64,000 bases of DNA, from assembly GCF_048564905.1 (NCBI RefSeq), contig NC_132994.1, positions 10,937,652 to 11,001,651 on the forward strand. The letters run 5' to 3'. The notes under the pieces were generated by a model, which did no database searches, had not been told where the DNA came from, and was given only the letters and a program-made list of their open reading frames with translations. Positions 56,137-64,000 of the stretch are shown in pieces. The stretch comes from Vicugna pacos. Lineage: Eukaryota > Chordata > Mammalia > Artiodactyla > Camelidae. Positions within the stretch are counted from its first letter, which is position 1. Each line of letters opens with the position of its first letter. The translations under genes and the position numbers were made by a program.

Positions 56137-58289
56137 TTTAATAGATTTTGTTGAGCAGCAAGAAAAGAGATGAACAATAAAAACACTTCCAAGACACAAT
56201 CCATTATTATTTTTAATCCCAATGGAACTCTAATTCATTGTAGCCTCCAACACGGAGACTCAGAGGTAGCCACGGAGTAAGCCTGAGGGAATCCCACCAC
56301 AGCAGCTCCAGACATTCTTAGCATCCCTAAGATGTCAGCTGGATTCAGAGGAATCACAGGGCTGGACAGGCTGAACCTCAGATCTTACTCAACCATAGGT
56401 GCATGATTACAGACAAAAGCCCGAATCCCTAGTTTTTGGTTTCCCCATCCATAAAACACAACGGATTCGTTCAGTAGTTAATAATTACATATTTTTTATT
56501 TTTATATATTTTGAGAACTAAATTATGTTTTTCTTTGAATATATATACTCTGTGCATTTCCCTTTCCTTCCTTGAAAATGTGCACTAGCTTATTGTTCTG
56601 AAAAAAAGATTGATAACTAGAAAGTATACTTTTTTGAATTGCTATTTTTTAGAGAAGGGTATATGATATAAACAAGGTTAGCAGTACATATTTACTTGAT
56701 GGGTTTCAAATCATGCCTACAGTGGGTAAGGGTACATGAAAGCAGTTTCATGTATCATAATACTTTGTGCGGATTGCTCCATTGCGACTGCTTTGATCGT
56801 AACCGTTGTGAGCCTGAGTCAGTGTGTGCTACTTTATTTGTGCCATAATGGATCAGTGTTTCCATATATCTACAGAATGGTTTTCAGGCTCATTCAGATT
56901 ATTTCATAAGAATAAAACAAATACATTATTAAAATATTGAGAGATCGCTTAAGCTGGCTTGGGGAGTAATTGCTAAGACTGGGGTATGAGGCAGGGGCAG
57001 CTCTTCCACCAAATATTCCCAACCCACTTCAGTAGTTTGAAGCTATTTTTAAGTATACAACACTTTTAGGTTAAAGCAGTATTGAAGTGGGAATAGTTTT
57101 AGTATGCTTTCTCTCTCTTCCAGCTGAATATCAACTCGGGATGATCTTGGAAGACGTGTGTTGACGCTGGTACAATTGCCAATATCCTGGGTCCCTGAAT
57201 GACTATATGGAGTAGAATTCTCTACCCCACCAACTAAAAGCACCTGTATAGGACTTTATATCAGCAAAAAATAAACATTTATTGTATCAGGGCACTGAAA
57301 TTTGGGTGTTGGTTTGTTAAAACAACAGGCACTACCTTACTGAACGTAGCAAGGACACATTTTCCCAAAGTCGCCAGAGAAACAAGAGATTCAAGTCAAG
57401 GACAATCTGGGTGTGCAGAGAGTGCAGAAAACTTGAGCACTGGCCTTTAATTAAAGCACTTAAATCAACCCACACAAACAAAGCCAAAATAAACCAGTTG
57501 TCTTTGGTATAAATAAAACACAGGAAAGTTACCCTAGAATTTTCCTAAATATTTTAAAGTTCTGTTTCCTACAGCTAAATAGATCTAAGTATCATCAGCA
57601 TTATCTTTAAATATTGTTATCTCCCTTAAAAATCATAGTGATGTTGGGTGCAAGTAAAATGACATTTACATGATCACAGAATGCACTTGTTATTATAGTT
57701 ATAAACCTAAAATTAGCAATTGCTGTGAGGAGTATTGTTTTATAATACATCCAGGATTATGAAAGAAAGGGCCTAAGAAGGAGATCAGTTTCACTTGCCA
57801 CTACAAAGGAGTTGACATTTATTACCTGGTTTCCAGGGAACTGCTATCCTTCAACCAAATAGCTCTTTTAAAGAGCGTTTTTTCTATCACCAAATTATAC
57901 CCATGCTGGCAGCTTACGCTTTATGGGGGAAATATTCATGGCCTTATTAGAGAAAGAATGTGGGACAGATGAGCTTTTCAGGGGAAGACGGTTCTTGTTA
58001 GCAGGTATGTCAGTCCCAAATGCTCCCAGAGCGTACAATACAGAGTCAGACACCCAAAGCAGAGATGAGCTTGTGTGTCTGTCTGACCAAGCTGTCGTTC
58101 CTTGAGTCCTTTGTTTGTTATATTCCCCTTTTATGTTTGCCTCCATTTGCCCTTTCCACTATTTGGAGGAATTCTTTAAAGTCATAAAAGTGTCAATAAG
58201 TGAATTTTGCTACTTTTTGAAGCTTGATAACGACCAGAAAGGAGACACAATATATCTGTATATCAGAAAGCAGCAAGGGATTTATAGAT
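56137..58289. other. Long unique AT-rich stretch, no gene seen
   Basis: No clear repeats. Frames at 57049-57243, 57895-58146 and 57923-58105 (the last two overlap on opposite strands) are unrecognised. Confidence 0.5.
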
Positions 58290-58515
58290 ACTACTATATA
58301 TAAACCACTATATATATATATACTATATACCATATATAAATGACAAGTTCCTACTGTGTAGCACAGGAAACTATATTCCATACCTTCTAATAGCCTATAA
58401 TAAAAAGGAATATGAAAAGAAATATATATATATACATACATATATGTATAATTGCATTACTATGTTATACACCAGAAATTAACATTGTGAACCAACTATA
58501 CTTCAATTAAGAAAA
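58290..58515 (+). mobile_element. LINE-1 3' tail with TA expansions
   Basis: 'actgtgtagcacaggaaactatattccataccttctaatagcctataataaaaaggaatatgaaaag', a TA/CATA tract, then 'ttatacaccagaaattaacattgtgaaccaactatacttcaattaag'. 5'-truncated. TA tracts precede it and interrupt it. Confidence 0.85.
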
Positions 58516-60419
58516 AAGACAGCAACAAAGAACCTATGAAGGGTTTGAGGGTTCACCCCACTTGGAAGCTAACAAGTTAGCCTGTCACAGTCTGGTTGAT
58601 GCTGGCAAAAGACACAAGACACCTGGGTCAGAAACGAAAAGACTCACTTCAGTATCAGTCGTCAGAGTATCAGCATGTGTCATGCTTCTTCCTCAAACCT
58701 AATTTCCACGATGATGTGAAGAGACTCAGGTAACACCAGCATGCACGTGGACTGCATTACTGGGGAGGAACCTTGAGCTTAGGGAGTATGAATCTTCATA
58801 GCATGCTGGTCCTTTGCCCTGGAGGATACCACTACCTCTGTCTTCCAAGGCTGCGAGCAAGCCTGTCTTTGTTCCAGACCAAGACACTAGTTCTGTCATC
58901 ACAGGGTTTTTATTATACAGACATCCTTGAAGAGAAAACAGTTCAGAAAAAAACAGGCAAACAGAATGTCACTCACAAGATGTGTAAAATGCAAGAGGCT
59001 CCCAGACAGGAGAATTCTCTCTCTCCCTCTCCTTAGTATGCACACATAAATACATATGTATATTTATACAGTCACTCCTTAGGCACAGCAAGGTTAATTA
59101 ACTATGGGAAATAGGGTTTAATAAATCATTCTTCTTATTGATTGAATTACCTATTTAGCAGTTAGAGATTTAATTAAATGTATAAATATGTAACATAATA
59201 TTTAAGTATATATTAATATATAAATATTTTAAACATACATAGTATTTAATGTAAATGTATCTTTACTATAAAATGCAAATGTATAAGTATAAATTTAAAT
59301 AAATCTCTGATAAATAATCAAAGTGAAGTATTTATTAAACTCTATCCTACATAATTAATTAACTTTGTTGTGCCTTAGTTCCCTAACCTGTAAGACTAAG
59401 ATAATAAAAGTATCCACTAATTGCACTATTTTGATATCTGAGACTGCATGTAAAGCACCCACAATTGTTGTTGGTTTATATGTATCAGCTCAAAAAATAT
59501 TAGCTCTTATCCTTTTATTATTATATTAATGTTTATATTTTACCATGTTTTCAATATCAACTGTTGGTTACTACTTACTTTACTAGGTAATTATTTTATT
59601 GGGTAACTATTAGTAGCTGTCTATCTAAACAGATACAGGTATGCACCTATATATTATGCTTTGTGCATTTAAAATATATTCCATGTATAGATATTATTCA
59701 CCTTTCATAGAATTTAAGAACACCTTTCTTCAGAATAGAAAAAAGTCCATTTAATGTATCATTATAAAAAGTTGAAGTATAGAATCAAGTTAAAATAGAA
59801 GATATGAGTTTATGACATTCTTGCCTCTCCAGAAACAGGCCCTGAAGTAGCATAATAATTCTCTCCTCCTTTGTAAATAGAATCCTCTTAATAAACTGTG
59901 ATCCGTTTGGCTCTAGGAAGAGAAACAGATGCAGTTTGGAAAGGAAACTGAAAGAAAGGACCTTTATTAAAAGCAACATGATTTTCCCTTCAAAGAGTAT
60001 TCATAGAGGGCCTGTTAAAAGGAAGTGAAATCTTCCATTCCCAAAGGAGAACACATCAGGAGAAGGATTCTTTTTTTGTTTAGACTTGCATCTGCCAAGA
60101 ATCTCCTTTTCAATAGTGGAACCAGCTCATGCTGCAAAACATACCCTGCTGTTTATGGCATTTGGCTAGTTTCTCAGTGGTCTCTGATCATCTTTCACTT
60201 CTCAGAGAATGAAAGCTTAGAGGAAAAGGAAAGCTCGGGTAATTGATTGGGTGTATAGTGCCGGGGCGGGGACCAGGCAGGAGTAAATTAGAAATGGGGA
60301 TAGCAATAGGATAAAATTTGTTAGTTTTAGTCGTCTGTTAAATATTCTGCATGAAAATGTTCTCTGCTTGGTCTTTAAAATCACTCTCCCTCCATAGTCT
60401 GGCCTCAACTCAAATTAAA
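58516..60419. other. Unique AT-rich DNA, no gene seen
   Basis: Very AT-rich at 59040-59600 with many TATAAAT/ATTAAT words. No coding content recognised. Confidence 0.5.
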
Positions 60420-60770
60420 CAATAAAACTAACTTGCTGAATTTATTTAAGAAAAGTCAAAAAGGCTACTAATTTCCCCGGGTTATTTACTCTGTTTTGTG
60501 CAAAAAGCACTGGACAACCAAAATAAATGAACGTGCAGCTGCCTGTTTATAATGAAGAACATGCCACCACTACTGCCTGCAATCACCAGCCTGGGAGCTT
60601 AATTAAGATCTAATTATTCATTTTAGTACCATATTGCCTTAATTCTCCAGCAAAGCAGGTCAATCCACAGATACAGTCAGTGATGGGTCAGTCATCCACC
60701 TGGCCCTGGAATGCAGCTTTTGGGGGACTTTCCAAGCACAAATGGTGGATTTACTAATGCAATTTTCCTA
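60420..60770. promoter_or_regulatory. Candidate conserved non-coding element / enhancer
   Basis: Repeat-free, evenly composed block with a dense homeodomain-type core (GAGCTTAATTAAGATC, then TAATTATTCATTTTA), a CAGCTG E-box (about 60536-60541), an ATTA-rich flank and 'tggccctggaatgcagctttt'. The style resembles vertebrate developmental enhancers. The sequence alone shows motif density and does not demonstrate conservation. Confidence 0.35.
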
Positions 60771-62249
60771 TTATCTTTCAGCAATAACATTTTCTTTGGA
60801 ATAAAGTCCTCATGCCTCCCAATGCTTCTGTTCAATTCTCACTTAAGTGAATAAAACACTTTTTAAGAATGACACTTATTTGTACAGTTTGAAGACATGG
60901 AAATGTGCAAGTAAACATAGTTAGCTATTGACTTTGTATAATTCATGGCTAAGTCTAAATGGCTCAAGATGGGTACTATTTCCTGATATTCACAGCAAAA
61001 AAGAAACAGATGTTGACTGCGGGGATTATAATACAGGTATATCTATTGTTTGAGTCCTTGTAATATGTCATCGGTAGAAAAAAGATGTCAGGGGCACTAG
61101 AAAAATTCCAGAAGCAAAGGGATCGCCTCCTCCCCCACTTCACCCCGATTCCCGTTTATGTCTAGATGAAGCAGCAAGGGATACTCTTTAAAACTGGCAC
61201 CTGTTTATTTGATAATATAGGCTCCTCAAATGTATGTCTGGTCATCTGTTTTAACAGTGTCACATGGGTGTATAAGGGTGAGGGACTTCCACTGCCTATA
61301 GGACAGACACTTCTTCTTTCTGCTTGAGAGAATTTAGTCTGAGATGTATGTTCATCTAACCACAGCACCTGATACTGATCTTGGAAGAGAAAGTACATAC
61401 AGCTCCCACCTACCTACCTCTAGCCAGTGGAATTACCAGTATTTACTAACAGAGTCTGTATGACAAGTAGGTATCATAACCATGAGGCATTTGTACAGTT
61501 TGATGCCCAAAAGGCCTTAGGGTTGCATGTTACTTTAGTAAATATGAGTAATCTCCACTTGTCAGAGTGTGTAGGTGGAGGTTACATGTTCCTTTTCTGT
61601 CCAGACACCCAACAGGTGATGCTTCAATGAAGATAGGAAAATTTATAAAAGAAAGGGCTCAGTCACTTAAATAGCCCACAAGGCTTAAGAACAATGGTCA
61701 TAGTCTATAATTCTCACATAATCCCACGAAAAAGGAGAATGATTTTATGGTTGGGTCAAGGCTTTGGTGATTTTTCTAAACCTATCCTATTAGGTTCACT
61801 GAAGTTAAAGAAAAATTTTATATGAGTTTAAATTTTGATTTTGCCCAAAATCCCTTCTAGTCATGCAAGATTATGAAGTTTACTATATATTATTTATAAA
61901 TATCTGGAAGGAAATATTTGAACATCAAGAACTTTATGACTTCCAGGCTTCCCCATATAACTTTTAAAAGTAGGAAAAAATCAATTAAGTTAATGAGAGC
62001 TAAGAAAATTATTAAGAGGAATTTGCAATTAAAGACTTTTCTGTTAGTAAAACTGAAAATATTGATTGCTAATACATCCTTTCCCAGAATCACAAGAATA
62101 TTTTCCCTTTTAATGGTAACAAAAACGTCAAAAAGAGTGTAGTTTTTAAAAAGCAAGTTTAACTAAAGTCTGCCTACTTTGTAGCATTCAATTTTGATTC
62201 ACACCTATTAAGGATGGCTTCAGCAAATCCCAAACAACTTACAAAAAGT
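60771..62249. other. Unique DNA, no gene seen
   Basis: AT-rich. The overlapping sense/antisense frames of 74 and 88 codons at 61890-62156 are lysine/isoleucine or phenylalanine-rich chance frames. Confidence 0.5.
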
Positions 62250-62660
62250 AGACATATTAGGATAGGTTTATACTGTGACAGTCCTCTATCCCCAAATCTC
62301 AATGGCTTAAAATACAGAGTTTATTTTTGCACTCATGTAAAGTGTATTGTAGGTTTTAGAACTCTCCAGGGTACTGAACTAAACGTGGTGACTTACAGAT
62401 CCAGGCTGTTTAAAACTTGTAGCTTCACCATTAGCAACATGTGACATTTCCTCTTATCCTGGAGGGGTAAGAGCAGAACCATAGAATCATGAGGGCTTTT
62501 TTCCCTACCTCAGATAAAAAGAGACATTTATATGGCTTCAGTTTGCATTTCATTGGCCAGAACTAGTCACCTGGTCCCTTCTCACAGCAAGGGGACTAGA
62601 AAATGAGGGGGGGGCAGATAGAATGTTTGTTGAACACCAATATCTTTGTTGAATTCAGTT
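62250..62660 (+). repeat. Ancient interspersed repeat, class unresolved
   Basis: 'ctcaatggcttaaaatacagagtttatttttgcactcatg', 'tcaccattagcaacatgtgacatttcctc', 'catttcattggccagaactagtcacctggtccc' and 'cacagcaaggggactagaaaatg' follow a common mammalian repeat layout. Similar in opening to 12026-12540. Confidence 0.5.
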
Positions 62661-63405
62661 ATTAGACATTTTAAGAACCATCTCTGAAAAGAGCACAAGG
62701 TTTCCAATATTCTCTTTCTCAAAGATTAATTCCCAGAGTTTACATGCAAAAAGTTCTATGAGGTAGGATAAAATTTTGATTATGTGGAATTTATATTGTT
62801 GGTGGAGAAAGAGAAACAAAAAGGAGTGTAGTCAGACTTATAAACTAGGCTCACCAGTTCTGTGTTCTAGTCTTCATTGCCTCTTCCCTTTTAGCTAGTT
62901 CTCCTCCTTGCATAGGAGAAACACAATTATTTCCTACTAGACTACAAGAGAAGCAGCAAACATAACACTGTGGAATGTGACAGAAATCATTCTTCCCCAC
63001 ACCTCATCTCTGTGCTTTCTCTGTCTCTCTCTTCCTACCTCCGTAACCTCCCTCTTTCTCTTTCCCTCCTCTTTCTCTCATGCACCTGAAGACTTCATGC
63101 TCTCTTAAAGACAAAAATAACACACGCAATAATTTCCTCCTTTCTATTACCCTTTTATTAAAATTTTCTTCTGCCTCATCACATTAGAAATGAGATGTCT
63201 TCCTTTTGTTCATAAGATGATCATTTTTGTTTATGTCCTATTTGGAAAATATAAAAAAAGAAGCTTCAGATTGAAGGGAACTTTTTTCCCCTTCAAATTT
63301 CTTTTTATACTATAGAAAATTTCCACTTATTTTAAAATTTCCTGGTTGTCTTTCATTTTCCCAGGTCACAGTTGATTGAATCCTAATGGGAACAATGTAA
63401 AAAAT

Positions 63406-63406
<1 letters not shown>
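62661..63406. other. Unique DNA with pyrimidine-rich tract
   Basis: CT-rich stretch at about 63000-63080 (CTCTTTCTC-like). No gene seen. Confidence 0.5.

Positions 63407-63452
<46 letters not shown>
63407..63452. repeat. (TAA)n microsatellite
   Basis: About 15 uninterrupted TAA units. The length and purity suggest population polymorphism. Confidence 0.95.
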
Positions 63453-63454
<2 letters not shown>

Positions 63455-63849
63455 ATTAATAAAGCTATGGCCCTGTATGAAAACACTAAACTTAAATTAT
63501 TTTATAAAAATACCTCTGATATTTTCTGACTTTGCTTTTACTTTTAGGCAAAAGTTTTTCCCTTTAATGTCCCAGTACAAGAAACTGAGATTTCATAATT
63601 CTGAGAGAATTTAGAGTGAAATATCAATTTTCACTAAAACAAAATTCATCTCATACTAATAAAAATTGCATTGATTTATATTGTGCCTGGAAGTCAATTT
63701 AAGATATAAATGTCTCCTTTCATTAAACATCACAGGTTAAGTTTTTGTGTTTTTAATTATGATATTGAAAAAGTACAGTATAACCTTTCTCACCGATTGA
63801 TTAAAGATATTAAAATACTCTTGCTGTTTATCTATAGATCAACTCCCAC
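63453..63849. other. Unique AT-rich DNA
   Basis: No gene or repeat recognised. Confidence 0.5.
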
Positions 63850-64000
63850 AATGGATTGAATAGTGGACCCCCAAAAGATAAGTCCACCCACAACCTCCCA
63901 AGATGACTTTATTTGTAGGTGTAATTAAGTTAAGGATCTCAAGATGAGATCACCCTAAATTAGGGCACACCTCAAATTCAATGACAGGTGTCTCTATAAG
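63850..64000 (+). mobile_element. LTR-like fossil (MaLR-like), cut by window end
   Basis: 'aatggattgaatagtggacccccaaaagataagtccaccc', 'gactttatttgtaggtgtaattaagttaaggatctcaagatgagatcaccctaaattagggcacacc' and 'caatgacaggtgtctctataag' are the opening of a common mammalian LTR-type repeat related in style to 28956-29202. It continues past the window. Subfamily not assigned. Confidence 0.6.

Noticed and set aside
1-64000. CRISPR arrays, bacterial operons, phage or plasmid features
   Set aside because: None present. The sequence is vertebrate nuclear DNA with SINE/LINE content, and its tandem repeats are ordinary microsatellites or a short minisatellite.

Overview
This is a gene-poor stretch of mammalian nuclear DNA, most likely from a camelid (camel, llama or alpaca). 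Five copies of a SINE derived from a tRNA-Ala-like gene (A box, AGC anticodon-loop region, B box, then an AAATAAAT-type tail) match the camelid vic-1 type as I remember it. Alu, ruminant Bov SINEs or BovB, and pig PRE SINEs are absent. No complete protein-coding gene is visible. Nearly all open frames are short chance frames or frames inside repeats.

Layout. 1-2.3 kb: old L1 3' end, an LTR-like relic and a camelid SINE. 2.3-8.5 kb: mostly unique DNA with a three-unit tandem repeat, a small AP-1/CTCF-like cluster near 4.1 kb and a possible minus-strand exon near 6.3 kb. 8.5-12.5 kb: a second old L1, then a possible plus-strand exon at 10,695-10,797. 12-26.6 kb: MIR, L2, MER5-type and L1 fragments in AT-rich unique DNA, with a second SINE. 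26.9-27.7 kb: a pair of 158-bp inverted arms flanked by a near-perfect 8-bp direct repeat, which may be a relatively young DNA transposon. 28-37 kb: LTR-like and L2 relics and an RPS8 processed pseudogene (34.1-34.8 kb) whose 5' two-thirds has become a CpG island. 37-48 kb: the youngest-looking L1 tail, L2, reversed L1s and a compound L1. 47.8-58.5 kb: three more SINEs, two abutting opposed L1 tails and a CTCF-like site. 58.5-64 kb: AT-rich unique DNA with a conserved-enhancer-like block near 60.6 kb, a TAA microsatellite and an LTR-like fragment running off the end.

The window does not contain a gene pathway. Its interest is evolutionary (the inverted-arm element, the CpG island on a retropseudogene, SINEs with intact target duplications) and regulatory (a few candidate elements and exons). 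Repeat family names come from memory of consensus sequences, not a database search. Boundaries are good to about 10-30 bases unless a target duplication fixes them.
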